From positions 1 through 64,000 of the forward strand of contig NZ_JACVPJ010000002.1 of the NCBI RefSeq assembly GCF_018881975.1: 64,000 nt of DNA, read 5' to 3'. The first letter of the stretch is position 1. Every line of letters begins with the position of its first letter. The position numbers were made by a program, and so were the translations under genes. Shown in pieces: positions 24,627 through 33,100 of the stretch. The notes beneath the pieces were generated by a model that was given only the letters and a program-made list of their open reading frames with translations, made no database searches and was not told the DNA's origin. The DNA is from Polynucleobacter sp. JS-Safj-400b-B2 (lineage in GTDB: Bacteria > Pseudomonadota > Gammaproteobacteria > Burkholderiales > Burkholderiaceae).

Positions 24627-25442
24627 CTACAAAGTGTCTTGAACGGAATCTATAAATCGACGCACTGTCTTATTAAAGGCTTCTGGCTGCTCAATATTCG
24701 ATAAATGTGCCGCCTCCTCCAGTATCACCATTTTGGAGTGATCTATTAAGCGATGTAAAACAATACCTTGATCAACGGTACATGCTGGATCATCGCGCCC
24801 TGACAGCACTAGGGTGGGCGTCTTAATCTTTAGCAACATTGTACTTTGCGCCATATCGCGTACCGCGCTACCGCACGCCATGTAGCCCTCAACACTAGTA
24901 CCCAAAATCATTTGGCGCACTTTCTCAATTTCTTGGGGAGCACGCTCAATAAATGGAGCGGTAAACCAGCGCTTAATCGTGCCTTCCACCAATCCAGCAA
25001 TGCCTTGTGAGCGCGCAATTTCAAAACGCTCCTCCCACAAACTGCGTGGCGGCATTTCTGAGGCGGTATTACAAAGTGACAACGAGAGGATGCGGTCAGG
25101 AAAGCGAGCTCCTAGTTGCTGACCGATCATGCCGCCAATAGATAAACCCATGAAGTGCGCTTTCTGAATGCCAAGAGCATCTAGTAATCCGATAGCATCA
25201 TCCGCCAATTGAGCAATGGTGTAAGGACCAGCGCTAAGACCAGAGCCGCCATGCCCTCTTTTGTCATAGCGTAATACGCGATAGCGGTCTTCTAATGCAG
25301 GAACATTGCCATCCCACATGCTGCCATTAGCCATCAAACTATTGGCGACTAATAAAACGGGGCCGTCTTTGGGGCCATCAAAGCGATAGGCAACATCGAC
25401 GCCATTTACCTTAATGATTTTCTGATCCTGCATTTGAGTCAT
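24627..25442 (-). CDS. pcaD: Alpha/beta hydrolase, 3-oxoadipate enol-lactonase-like
   Basis: 271 residues, alpha/beta-hydrolase fold. The nucleophile elbow is GLSIGG (Ser about 107), preceded by the oxyanion region VANSLMANGSMWD and RYDKRGHGGSG; the acid lies in SGRDDPACT (about 225) and the base is AAHLSNIEQP (His about 254). The pattern AHFMGLSIGGMIGQQLGARF is that of PcaD, which opens 3-oxoadipate enol-lactone in the beta-ketoadipate pathway. No other pca gene is nearby, so the substrate is not certain and the symbol is tentative. Confidence 0.72.
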   Translation of the reverse strand: MTQMQDQKIIKVNGVDVAYRFDGPKDGPVLLVANSLMANGSMWDGNVPALEDRYRVLRYDKRGHGGSGLSAGPYTIAQLADDAIGLLDALGIQKAHFMGLSIGGMIGQQLGARFPDRILSLSLCNTASEMPPRSLWEERFEIARSQGIAGLVEGTIKRWFTAPFIERAPQEIEKVRQMILGTSVEGYMACGSAVRDMAQSTMLLKIKTPTLVLSGRDDPACTVDQGIVLHRLIDHSKMVILEEAAHLSNIEQPEAFNKTVRRFIDSVQDTL

Positions 25443-25482
25443 TTATCTCCACCCTCTCTCAAGTTCTGCTCATCTTCTCTTT

Positions 25483-25515
25483 AACTTCTATTTAACCTCT
25501 ATTCAACTTCTATTT
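25483..25515 (+). repeat. Three 11-bp direct repeats upstream of tctC
   Basis: AACTTCTATTT, AACCTCTATTC and AACTTCTATTT follow one another without a gap, 61 bp before the TctC-type gene and inside the divergent promoter region. The period of 11 bp is near one helical turn, so the units would present the same DNA face and could bind a regulator or bend DNA. A matching regulator gene is not in the neighbourhood. Confidence 0.6.
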
Positions 25516-25576
25516 ATCTATTTGTCAGAGCATGTTAGATTATCCAACGAAACTATAAAAATACTAAGGAGACAAG

Positions 25577-26572
25577 ATGTTTACAACACCTAAGTGGGGG
25601 AGAGACACCCATAAGCGCAATAGTCTTATCCTGGCGTTTTGCCTTGCTTTTGGGGTGAGCCTTGCCAACGCGCAAAGCTATCCTAACCGCACCGTAAAAA
25701 TGATCGTACCCCTAACTACAGGCTCAGGTGCCGATATTGCAGGTCGGGTTGTAGCCAAAAGCCTCACTGAGACCTGGAAACAACCCGTCATTGTTGAAAA
25801 CCGGCCTGGTGCTGGGGGACTCATTGGCACTGGAGTGGTTGTGAACTCTGAACCCGATGGATACACCTTATTAGTTCAATCAGCCTCGTATGCAGCCAAT
25901 CCCGCAATCTACAAGAAGTTGCCATATGACCCTCTCAAGAGTTTGGTTGATGTCGCTATTTTGGGACAGACACCTTATGTGATGATTACTGCCGCAGATG
26001 GTCCCTATCAATCTATTCGCGAACTTGTCATTGCAGCCAAATCCAAACCCAATGAAATTACTTTTGCTTCTGCCGGTGTTGGCAGTTCAACCCACCTAGC
26101 TGCTGAATATTTCAATCAAGTCATGGGAATCAAACTCATTCACGTTCCTTACAAGGGATCGCCTGAAGCCATTCAGGATACGATGTCTGGGCGCACCGCT
26201 TTTTACATGGCCCCTCTAGATACCGCTATTAGTCAACTTAAAGGCGGAAAACTGCGCGCCTTAGGAGTCACCAGCAAAACTCGCAATGCTGCAGTTCCCG
26301 AGATTCCCAGTGTTGCTGAACAGGGCTATGCCAATTTTGAAATTGGCCTATGGTTTGGTGTGTGGGCACCAGCAGCCACGCCCCCTGCAATCGTGAAAAA
26401 GATTAATCAAGATATTAATCAAGCAATGCTAGACCCTGAAGTCAAAACTGCTTATGAAAGCAAAGGCATCAAGGCAACACCAATGAGTCCTGCGGAGTTT
26501 ACAAAGTTTGTTCGCGAAGAAATGGGTAAATATCAAAAGATCGCTAAAGAAGCAGCCATTGAACCCCAGTAA
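25577..26572 (+). CDS. TctC/Bug-family periplasmic binding protein
   Basis: 331 residues: signal peptide (about 1-32, ending ANA) and the Bug fold, with the characteristic SYPNRTVKMIVPLTTGSGAD, VENRPGAGGLIGTGVV and FASAGVGSSTHLAAEYF. Bug proteins bind carboxylates or aromatic acids and are greatly expanded in Burkholderiales, often without the TctAB membrane partners, as here. A strong AAGGAG lies six bases before ATG. The amidohydrolase gene overlaps its 3' end, so the ligand is probably the substrate of that enzyme or its precursor. Confidence 0.9.
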   Translation: MFTTPKWGRDTHKRNSLILAFCLAFGVSLANAQSYPNRTVKMIVPLTTGSGADIAGRVVAKSLTETWKQPVIVENRPGAGGLIGTGVVVNSEPDGYTLLVQSASYAANPAIYKKLPYDPLKSLVDVAILGQTPYVMITAADGPYQSIRELVIAAKSKPNEITFASAGVGSSTHLAAEYFNQVMGIKLIHVPYKGSPEAIQDTMSGRTAFYMAPLDTAISQLKGGKLRALGVTSKTRNAAVPEIPSVAEQGYANFEIGLWFGVWAPAATPPAIVKKINQDINQAMLDPEVKTAYESKGIKATPMSPAEFTKFVREEMGKYQKIAKEAAIEPQ

Positions 26573-27470
26573 TTTGGCGCCTCTTTGCCAAGCTCCGAGT
26601 AGTGAGGTCCGCTCACCCCTGATCCAGTTCCCGGCAGGGGCTGTGGACTGTCATGCTCATGTATGCGGTCCTGCTACGCAATTTCCGTATGCTCAGGAAC
26701 GCATATATACACCGCCTGATGCCACCCTTGAAAACTATCAAGCACTCTTAAAGATGTTAGGGGTAGATCGTTCGGTTTTAGTGCAACCCAGCGTGTATGG
26801 CACTGACAACCGGGCGATGCTGGCTGCGCTGAAATCCAACCCCCAGCAATTTAGAGGTGTTGCAGTTATCTCTAACGATCCCCATAAAGTAAAGGATCAA
26901 GATTTTGCTGACTTGCATGCGGCGGGAGTAAGAGGACTGCGTTGCAATATTGTCGACATCGCTGATAAATCTGCCGGACTCCCAATTGAGCAACTAAAAA
27001 ACTTAGCAAAACGGATTCAAGGATTTGGCTGGCATCTAGAACTATTGATGCATGTGAATGAATACCCCGATCTTGCTAAGACCTTTGAAGATTTTCCGGT
27101 GGATTTAGTATTCGGTCACTTTGGTTATACCCATGCAAAGTATGGCGTTGCCGATAAGGGATTTCAGGGTCTTCTAGATTTAATGAAACATCAGCGTGCC
27201 TGGGTCAAAATGACAGGACCTTATCGTATCTGCGATGGTGATCTTCCTTATGTTGATATGCGTCCATTTAACGATGCTGTCGTTGAGGCAAATTCCCATC
27301 GCTTGATCTGGGGAAGTGACTGGCCGCACGTCATGGTAAAGAAGCAAATGCCGCACGATGCCGACCTATGTGACCTTCTAGGGACATGGGTACAGGACGA
27401 CACCCTCAGAAATTCCATACTGGTCAGCAACCCCTGTATCCTGTATGACTTTCCGGCCCCCAAAAGCTAG
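26559..27470 (+). CDS. Amidohydrolase-family (PDC lactonase-like) hydrolase
   Basis: About 303 residues, TIM-barrel amidohydrolase_2. The metal-site motif VDCHAHVCGP is near the start, LMHVNEYPDL supplies a further His, FGHFGYTH follows, and LIWGSDWPHVM carries the C-terminal Asp. The closest characterised relatives are 2-pyrone-4,6-dicarboxylate lactonase and similar hydrolases of aromatic acid breakdown. The TTG at 26559 (NPSNLAPLCQ), with AAAGAAG upstream, gives a 14-nt overlap with the binding-protein gene; a TTG at 26508 would lengthen it by 17 residues with a poorer fit. The cytoplasmic reaction is not specified by the sequence. Confidence 0.83.
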   Translation: MNPSNLAPLCQAPSSEVRSPLIQFPAGAVDCHAHVCGPATQFPYAQERIYTPPDATLENYQALLKMLGVDRSVLVQPSVYGTDNRAMLAALKSNPQQFRGVAVISNDPHKVKDQDFADLHAAGVRGLRCNIVDIADKSAGLPIEQLKNLAKRIQGFGWHLELLMHVNEYPDLAKTFEDFPVDLVFGHFGYTHAKYGVADKGFQGLLDLMKHQRAWVKMTGPYRICDGDLPYVDMRPFNDAVVEANSHRLIWGSDWPHVMVKKQMPHDADLCDLLGTWVQDDTLRNSILVSNPCILYDFPAPKS

Positions 27471-27542
27471 AGGACCTAAATCCCTACGAAATAAGAGGTA
27501 GGTCTACATTTATGAATTTAGTAAGAGAGATTAAAAATCATT

Positions 27543-27767
27543 ATGGATAACACGCTCACCGTTATTTTAGGAATCGTTGCAATACTCCTGCCCCTAGTTG
27601 TAGGGCGCCTTTTCTGGAAACGTTTCGATCATTACTTTGGTAGAGGTGATGAGGTCTATATGGATACTCTTGAATATTTTCTCAAAAAGATTGGTTCCAC
27701 TGTTTTAGTTGCATTTGTTATTTTGTGGATTGGTATGAGCCTGGTATTTAACGGTAGCGCTTCATAG
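27543..27767 (+). CDS. Small two-helix membrane protein, unknown
   Basis: 74 residues with membrane helices at about 5-22 and 51-68, and a charged central loop (FWKRFDHYFGRGDEVYMDTL). I do not recognise the family. It is followed after 15 bp by another small membrane protein on the same strand, so the pair probably forms an operon. Confidence 0.55.
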   Translation: MDNTLTVILGIVAILLPLVVGRLFWKRFDHYFGRGDEVYMDTLEYFLKKIGSTVLVAFVILWIGMSLVFNGSAS

Positions 27768-27782
27768 AAGAAAAATATCAGC

Positions 27783-28154
27783 ATGAGTGATCAATTTAAA
27801 ACTATTCTCCTTAAAGCAAAGCTAAACTTTGCGATCTTAGCTGCCATCTTGGTGATTGCCGTATTGGGGAAATTTACCAACCCAGAACTGACCAATAGCA
27901 TCTTTATCACTGCCGATCAATTGCTGTCGGAGTTGTATCTCATCTTTGTTGCAATTACTTTGGGTGCTTTTATCCCTAATTTCAAACTCGTTGTATTTGG
28001 TGCGATCGCAGCCTTTATTGGTGCGGCTGTATTGATTCAGATGGGTATCTTTACTTACCTCACTACTGAGTACTTATTTTCAGTACTGATTGTGGTTCTT
28101 GGATTTGCCTCTATCGCCAATCTCTACAGACACTATCGAGAGTTTAAATTTTAA
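27783..28154 (+). CDS. Four-helix membrane protein, unknown
   Basis: 123 residues with hydrophobic segments at about 15-31, 52-70, 71-90 and 96-113, and almost no loops. The start MSDQFKTILLKAKLNFAI has AGAAAAATATCAGC before it. I cannot assign a family. It is coupled to the two-helix protein upstream and ends 4 bp before the end of the convergent toxin gene. No transport or enzyme motif is visible. Confidence 0.55.
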   Translation: MSDQFKTILLKAKLNFAILAAILVIAVLGKFTNPELTNSIFITADQLLSELYLIFVAITLGAFIPNFKLVVFGAIAAFIGAAVLIQMGIFTYLTTEYLFSVLIVVLGFASIANLYRHYREFKF

Positions 28155-28158
28155 CAAA

Positions 28159-28884
28159 CTAGCTTTGCCGATCATTCAAGTATTGATTGTGATTTGTTTT
28201 TAAGTCGGTAAGTTTTTGCCATAGCGATGCTCTTGGTAAATTCATTTGTAGTTTTTTCATTGAATTCTCCAGCTTACCCTCACGAGATAACAAAGCATCT
28301 ATAGCCCTTTGGAGATCCCTATGAATGCTATCTCCATAAGCAATATAAGATTTTTCAAGTGCATCATTTAACTCTGACTTACTTGGGTTAAGCATGACAA
28401 GATCAATGACGTCTCTACTGAACACCGCATCATCATTCCAGCGATCAGAGTTAGCTAGCAACTTACTTGCCAATAGATCAACTCTCGTTAATGTAAAAAT
28501 ATTACCAATTCGATCTTTGGGGCCGGGGTCGTCAAATAAAATACGTCCCTCCAAAACAATCTCAAATTTAATTTTACTTTCGCCCGACTGAATGATTGTG
28601 CGGATTCCATATTGGTCAGCCCTAAGCTCGCGGGCCAGCATCAGACCCCTACCTCCGCTGCTAATTGCATGGATACCATCAGGTCCAGTCAAAAGTTGGC
28701 GTAGATTTCGATAGCCCTCCACATCAGAAACTAAAAAATCAATATCTACGGACTCACGATACTCATCTTGTAATAGCGCAATCGCAGTGCCGCCACCAAA
28801 GTAACAGCAATGCTCTTTTAATAAATGATGATTTAACTGACCCAAAACATGTTCAATATTTTGATGGTGTTTACGCTTAAACAA
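28159..28884 (-). CDS. AbiEii/AbiGii-type nucleotidyltransferase toxin
   Basis: 241 residues of the nucleotidyltransferase superfamily. The catalytic signature is FGGGTAIALL with GGT at 31-33, followed by DIDF with Asp47 and Asp49; a further Lys (TLTRVDLLASKLLAN) is in the expected later position. AbiEii-type toxins add nucleotides to RNA, for example to tRNA acceptor ends, and stop growth during phage infection. The gene overlaps the upstream HTH antitoxin gene by 8 nt. The antitoxin is of the XRE type rather than AbiEi, a pairing seen in several proteobacteria. The gene converges with the small membrane-protein operon. Confidence 0.85.
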   Translation of the reverse strand: MFKRKHHQNIEHVLGQLNHHLLKEHCCYFGGGTAIALLQDEYRESVDIDFLVSDVEGYRNLRQLLTGPDGIHAISSGGRGLMLARELRADQYGIRTIIQSGESKIKFEIVLEGRILFDDPGPKDRIGNIFTLTRVDLLASKLLANSDRWNDDAVFSRDVIDLVMLNPSKSELNDALEKSYIAYGDSIHRDLQRAIDALLSREGKLENSMKKLQMNLPRASLWQKLTDLKTNHNQYLNDRQS

Positions 28885-29368
28885 ACAACTGCTCCATACC
28901 TCTATTGATAGTCAGTCTTTGCATTAACTCTCTCTCATGATTTTCGAGGTGCTCCAAATCCAAAAAACGTTTATTCCGCTCATAAATTGACATTGCCTCA
29001 GCATCCGTTAAATACTCCTCCTCATCTAACTGCCAAGCTAATGTCTTTAATTGCGGATAGTCTTTAATTCGAAGGTGCGGAGTATCAGGGCCTGCAATTT
29101 GTTTTGTGCCCCCCTCAATCGCTTGATTACCCAGGGGAACTAAACCCAAATGCAAATCCAGTACCTCGCATACCTGCAGATAGGCACCCATATTGACACC
29201 TGACTCACCCTTCTCAATACGGTGCAATGTGACCCTTGAAATACCAGCCGCTCCAGCACATGATTGAGCGCGAATTTTCAAGGCCTTTCTTCTAGCGGTA
29301 ATCTGCCCTCCCAAGCGCACAAGGACAGGTAGATTCTGTATGGTTTGATTATTGGGAGGTATAGTCAT
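28877..29368 (-). CDS. XRE-type HTH antitoxin paired with the AbiEii-like toxin
   Basis: 163 residues from ATG 29368 (MTIPPNNQTIQNLPV). The helix-turn-helix, about 25-75, reads QITARRKALKIRAQSCAGAA then GISRVTLHRIEKGESGVNMG. The C-terminal half (YPQLKTLAWQLDEEEYLTDA onwards) is typical of antitoxins coupled to nucleotidyltransferase toxins and should contact the toxin. An ATG at 29389 would add seven residues but lies within the inverted repeat upstream, so I prefer 29368, which has AAGAAA as a ribosome binding site. Autoregulation through that repeat is likely. Confidence 0.83.
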   Translation of the reverse strand: MTIPPNNQTIQNLPVLVRLGGQITARRKALKIRAQSCAGAAGISRVTLHRIEKGESGVNMGAYLQVCEVLDLHLGLVPLGNQAIEGGTKQIAGPDTPHLRIKDYPQLKTLAWQLDEEEYLTDAEAMSIYERNKRFLDLEHLENHERELMQRLTINRGMEQLFV

Positions 29369-29371
29369 GAT

Positions 29372-29417
29372 GTTTCTTATTATATACATTTATATATATT
29401 TGTAAATTATAAGAAAC
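29372..29417. promoter_or_regulatory. Inverted repeat, candidate operator of the toxin-antitoxin pair
   Basis: GTTTCTTAT (29372-29380) and ATAAGAAAC (29409-29417) are exact complements separated by 28 AT-rich bases, directly before the antitoxin start and covering its ribosome binding site. The spacer holds TATATACATTTATATATATT, a likely -10 region. The layout fits binding of the XRE antitoxin to its own promoter. Confidence 0.6.
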
Positions 29418-29458
29418 AATATTTTGAAATAATCGACATATTAGTCATATACTGAGTT

Positions 29459-29501
29459 GCCCATGTCAGAAATCTTTTATAGCGCTTTCTGAAATATGGG
29501 C
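29459..29501. repeat. Hairpin-forming inverted repeat between two antitoxin genes
   Basis: GCCCATGTCAGAAA and TTTCTGAAATATGGGC are near-complementary around a 13-base loop. Flanking AGTTGCC (29455-29461) and GGCAACT (29521-29527) form a wider imperfect repeat. It is in the 228-bp gap between the XRE antitoxin and the orphan antitoxin, where no gene is seen. There is no T-run, so it is not an obvious terminator. It may be a remnant of a mobile element end or an RNA structure. Confidence 0.45.
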
Positions 29502-29617
29502 TTTCACGCCAAAGAATTGAGGCAACTAACTTCCTAACCTCTACACCAACACAATTTCAGCCTTTTATCGGGGGTGATATCAATCCCCCAAGCGCCGAAA
29601 GTCACACCAGGTTCTTG

Positions 29618-29812
29618 TTATTTATCGTCAAGATAGTCAATAACATGACCTATCTTGGCCAGCTTAAACTCAATAAATGCAGTCACTTGAACTGTTGAGG
29701 CAAGCTCTAATTCAATAATATCCAGAGCACTTTTAGGCACAAAATAGCCAGCAACTTTATTCCGACTCAGAATGGCAACAGTTTGATTACCCACACGAGT
29801 AATTGGCATCAT
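29618..29812 (-). CDS. Orphan Phd/YefM (StbD)-like antitoxin, short
   Basis: 64 residues. The stretch RVGNQTVAILSRNKVAGYFV matches the core of StbD/Phd-type antitoxins (compare the VAVLxxNKPAFY pattern), but the usual N-terminal DNA-binding helix (about 20 residues) is missing and the C-terminal part is divergent. A strong AAGGAG lies seven bases before the tandem ATG codons 29812/29809, so it is probably translated. No RelE/StbE toxin frame is adjacent. It may be a degraded or solitary antitoxin. Confidence 0.55.
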   Translation of the reverse strand: MMPITRVGNQTVAILSRNKVAGYFVPKSALDIIELELASTVQVTAFIEFKLAKIGHVIDYLDDK

Positions 29813-29846
29813 ATTGAGCTCCTTAGGAAAAATTGAAACAATAAAA

Positions 29847-29875
29847 AAACGCAGTCATATTTAGTGACTGCGTTT
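29847..29875 (-). terminator. Intrinsic terminator after the serine hydrolase gene
   Basis: AAACGCAGTCA (29847-29857) and TGACTGCGTTT (29865-29875) form an 11-bp stem with a 7-base loop; on the minus strand it is followed by a run of seven T. It lies 49 bp after the stop of the hydrolase gene at 29924. Confidence 0.88.
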
Positions 29876-29923
29876 ATTTTAAAGAGCAGAAAAACCATAC
29901 TCAAATAATGGCGCTTAGATAGA

Positions 29924-31207
29924 TTATTTTTCTAGCGCTCCATAAATCACTGCATTGAGTTGCTCACGATGCACCTTGCGAATTTCTCCCGGTGCAACAC
30001 CCATCATGACAACCACCATCTGTTCTTTTGGATCAGCCCAGAAGATCGTTCCGTAAGCGCCATTCCATGTGAAATCGCCGACGTTACCGTTGATAGCTGA
30101 AAGACCCCTATCAGTGCGTACCGCTACACCCAAACCAAATCCATAACCCATACGGCCTGGCTCAGTACCGCTCACATTATTTTTAATGTCTTTGTTGAGA
30201 TGGTTTGATGTCATAAAGGCAACTGTTTGAGGGCCTAACACCTTCTTGCCATCGAGACTTCCACCATTGAGCAACATTTGACCAAAGCGAATGTAATCGC
30301 CAGCTGTTGAGTACGCACATGATCCGCCGCAATCAAACTTTACTTTCTGCGTATGGATATCGACCTTCTGTGCCTTACCTGTCAATGGATCTGTTGGTAA
30401 TGGTTGCGCTAAACGTGGACGATCTTTTTCAGCAAGATCAAAAGTGGTGTTCGGCATTCCAACTTTATTCCAGATGCGCTCTTGCATTACTGCACCCAAA
30501 GGTTTGCCGGCAATCTTCTCTTCAATAATGCCGAGCACATCGAGGCCAAATCCATAGTCCCAAGCAGTGCCTGGCTCATACAGCAAGGGATTACTTGCTA
30601 ACTTGTCAATAAATTCTTGTGCGGTGTATTGCACTGCTGCTGGTGCAGAACCTGCCGGATATGTCTTATGTACTGGAGTGGCGCCACGGCCGCCATAGGT
30701 AAGGCCATTGGTATGGCGCATCAAGTCTTGCACAGTGATCGGATTTTTTGCAGGAACTAGATTGAGCTTTCCATCGGCATCCACTTGGCCAACTTTCATA
30801 TCCTTAAATTGCGGCAACCAATTGGAGATCGGTGCATTTAATGGAAGTTTGCCTTCTTCATAAAAAGTGAGGGCACTCACTGAAGCCATTACCTTAGTCA
30901 TCGATGCCAAATTAAAAACGGCATCCGTAGTCATCGGCTTGTTATTTGCTTTATCCAAATAGCCATAAGGTTTAAAAATAGTTAGCTTGCCATTTTTAGA
31001 AACTGCCAGAACGGCACCAGCCATATTGTTGGCAGCAATCTGATCGGCAAAGAAGGCATCGATTCTTTTGAGACCTTCTTGGCTAAATCCTTGCCCCGGG
31101 GTAGCACTAAGGGGGAGCGGGAAGGGCGCTTTTGATGTATCGGCTGCAAATAAACTTGCACTAACTAATAAACCAGCGATTAGGCTAGTTGCCTGCATTT
31201 TTCTCAT
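29924..31207 (-). CDS. Secreted serine hydrolase, class C beta-lactamase fold
   Basis: 427 residues from ATG 31207 (MRKMQATSLIAGLL), chosen because it starts the signal peptide (about 1-22) and has GGAG six bases upstream; an ATG 33 bp earlier has no such site. The penicillin-binding fold shows NLASMTKVMASV, the SxxK motif with the nucleophile Ser102 and Lys105. A later WDYGFGLDVLG is the usual Tyr motif of this esterase/lactamase VIII group. Relatives include EstB-type esterases, 6-aminohexanoate hydrolases and D-Ala carboxypeptidases, so the periplasmic substrate is unknown. Transcription ends at the strong terminator downstream. Confidence 0.85.
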   Translation of the reverse strand: MRKMQATSLIAGLLVSASLFAADTSKAPFPLPLSATPGQGFSQEGLKRIDAFFADQIAANNMAGAVLAVSKNGKLTIFKPYGYLDKANNKPMTTDAVFNLASMTKVMASVSALTFYEEGKLPLNAPISNWLPQFKDMKVGQVDADGKLNLVPAKNPITVQDLMRHTNGLTYGGRGATPVHKTYPAGSAPAAVQYTAQEFIDKLASNPLLYEPGTAWDYGFGLDVLGIIEEKIAGKPLGAVMQERIWNKVGMPNTTFDLAEKDRPRLAQPLPTDPLTGKAQKVDIHTQKVKFDCGGSCAYSTAGDYIRFGQMLLNGGSLDGKKVLGPQTVAFMTSNHLNKDIKNNVSGTEPGRMGYGFGLGVAVRTDRGLSAINGNVGDFTWNGAYGTIFWADPKEQMVVVMMGVAPGEIRKVHREQLNAVIYGALEK

Positions 31208-31390
31208 ACTATCTCCACTTTTTATTGTTTTATATGGCATTTCGGGGGGAATTTATCCCCCTCTTGAGCTATTGAAGCAGACTTTTTAGGAGATAGTGGT
31301 ATTCACCTGTTTTATATACTTTTTTTCGTATATAGAATCAACTTTTAATTATTTGTAGAAATATCTATCAAATATGACAATAGCGGTCTT

Positions 31391-33100
31391 ATGTATAAAT
31401 ATGACGCCATTGACCAAACCCTGGTAGATCAACGAGTTGCCCAATTTCGCGACCAGGTTGCGAGGCGCCTAGACGGCACTCTTGCAGAAGAAGAATTTCG
31501 CCCCCTGCGTTTGCAAAATGGTCTGTACCATCAACGCCATGCTTATATGTTGCGCGTTGCCATTCCCTATGGTTTATTTAGTGCAAAACAATTGCGCACC
31601 TTGGCGCTCATCTCCGAAAAGTATGACCGCGGTTATGGCCACTTCACAACACGTCAGAACATTCAATACAACTGGGTCACACTAGAAGATACTCCCGATA
31701 TTTTGGCTGAGCTGGCTAAAGTAGAAATGCATGCCATCCAAACTTCGGGTAACTGTATTCGCAATATTACGAGCGACGCCTTTGCTGGTGTAGCCGCCGA
31801 TGAATATGTAGACACCCGTCCGGTTTGTGAACTCTTACGTCAATGGTCAACGCTGCATCCTGAATTTGCCCATCTACCGCGTAAATTTAAGTTTGCAGTC
31901 AATGGTGCAAAAGAAGATCGTACAGTACTCCTTTGTCATGATGTGGGCATTGAACTTCGAAAGAATGCCGCCGGTCTATTAACGGCAGATATCTATGCTG
32001 GCGGTGGCATGGGTCGCACTCCAATCCTTGGATCCCTGATTAAACAAGGACTGCCTTGGAATGTACTACCGAGTTATCTCACTGCCTTACTGCGCGTATA
32101 CAACCGCTTTGGTAGAAGAGATAACCTCTATAAGGCGCGTATTAAGATTTTGGTCAAAGCCTTAGGACCAGAAGAGTTTGCTCGTCAAGTTGAAGGTGAA
32201 TGGGCTCATATTAAAAACAGTGATGATAATTTCACGCAAGCAGAGTGGGATCGCGTTGCTCAGCATTTTACTAAACCGGCATATAAGTCCTTGCCGGCTC
32301 TCAGCGCTGAGCAAGTATTAAATAGCGCACCAGAAGCAGAACGAGCTGCATTTGCTCGTTGGATTGAGCGCAATGTAAAACCACATCAAATTCCTGGTTA
32401 TGCCAGCGTGATTCTGTCACTCAAACCCCATGGAACAGTTGCACCTGGTGATGCCACTACAGCACAAATGTTGGCCATTGCAGATTTAGCTGATCAATAT
32501 AGTTTTGGCGAACTACGTGCCACCCATGAACAAAACTTAGTGCTTGCAGATGTTGAGCAGTCCAAGTTATATGAACTGTGGCAAGAAGCGAAGAAGCAAA
32601 AAGTAGCCTTACCAAACATTGGCTTGCTCACTGACATCATCGCTTGCCCTGGCGGAGACTTCTGTTCGCTCGCTAATGCTAAATCCCTTCCGATTGCTAA
32701 GGCCATTCAAGAGCGTTTTGATGATTTAGATTATTTATTTGATTTAGGTGACATTAGTCTTAATATCTCTGGCTGCATTAATTCTTGCGGCCACCACCAC
32801 GTTGGCAATATTGGCGTACTTGGTGTCGATAAAGATGGAGAAGAGTGGTATCAAATCACATTAGGTGGCGAGCAAGGCAATGACGCCTCTATCGGCAAAG
32901 TAATTGGTCCCTCCTTCTACGCCGATGAAATCCCGGATGTCATTACTAATGTGATCAATACGTATGTAAAGCAGCGTACTGATGATGAGTCCTTTATCCA
33001 AACCTACAAACGCCTAGGGGTTACGTTGTTCAAAGAGGCGGCTTATAAAGATAAAAGCGAAAACGCAAAGAAAAAAGATAAAGCGGGGGTGGATGCATGA
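31391..33100 (+). CDS. cysI: Sulfite reductase haemoprotein subunit CysI-type
   Basis: 569 residues, two nitrite/sulfite reductase half-domains. The siroheme and [4Fe-4S] ligands are CPGGDFC and CINSCGHHH, i.e. C-x5-C then C-x3-C, in residues about 420-465. The enzyme reduces sulfite to sulfide with six electrons in cysteine synthesis. No CysJ flavoprotein is nearby, so it is probably fed by ferredoxin or another reductase, as in many betaproteobacteria. The next gene overlaps by 4 nt. The order cysI-DUF934-siroheme synthase is typical of Burkholderiales. Confidence 0.93.
   Translation: MYKYDAIDQTLVDQRVAQFRDQVARRLDGTLAEEEFRPLRLQNGLYHQRHAYMLRVAIPYGLFSAKQLRTLALISEKYDRGYGHFTTRQNIQYNWVTLEDTPDILAELAKVEMHAIQTSGNCIRNITSDAFAGVAADEYVDTRPVCELLRQWSTLHPEFAHLPRKFKFAVNGAKEDRTVLLCHDVGIELRKNAAGLLTADIYAGGGMGRTPILGSLIKQGLPWNVLPSYLTALLRVYNRFGRRDNLYKARIKILVKALGPEEFARQVEGEWAHIKNSDDNFTQAEWDRVAQHFTKPAYKSLPALSAEQVLNSAPEAERAAFARWIERNVKPHQIPGYASVILSLKPHGTVAPGDATTAQMLAIADLADQYSFGELRATHEQNLVLADVEQSKLYELWQEAKKQKVALPNIGLLTDIIACPGGDFCSLANAKSLPIAKAIQERFDDLDYLFDLGDISLNISGCINSCGHHHVGNIGVLGVDKDGEEWYQITLGGEQGNDASIGKVIGPSFYADEIPDVITNVINTYVKQRTDDESFIQTYKRLGVTLFKEAAYKDKSENAKKKDKAGVDA

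Noticed and set aside
29570-29600. GGGGG/CCCCC palindrome near 29570 as a terminator
   Set aside because: Only five G-C pairs close it, the centre does not pair, and no T-run follows on either strand.
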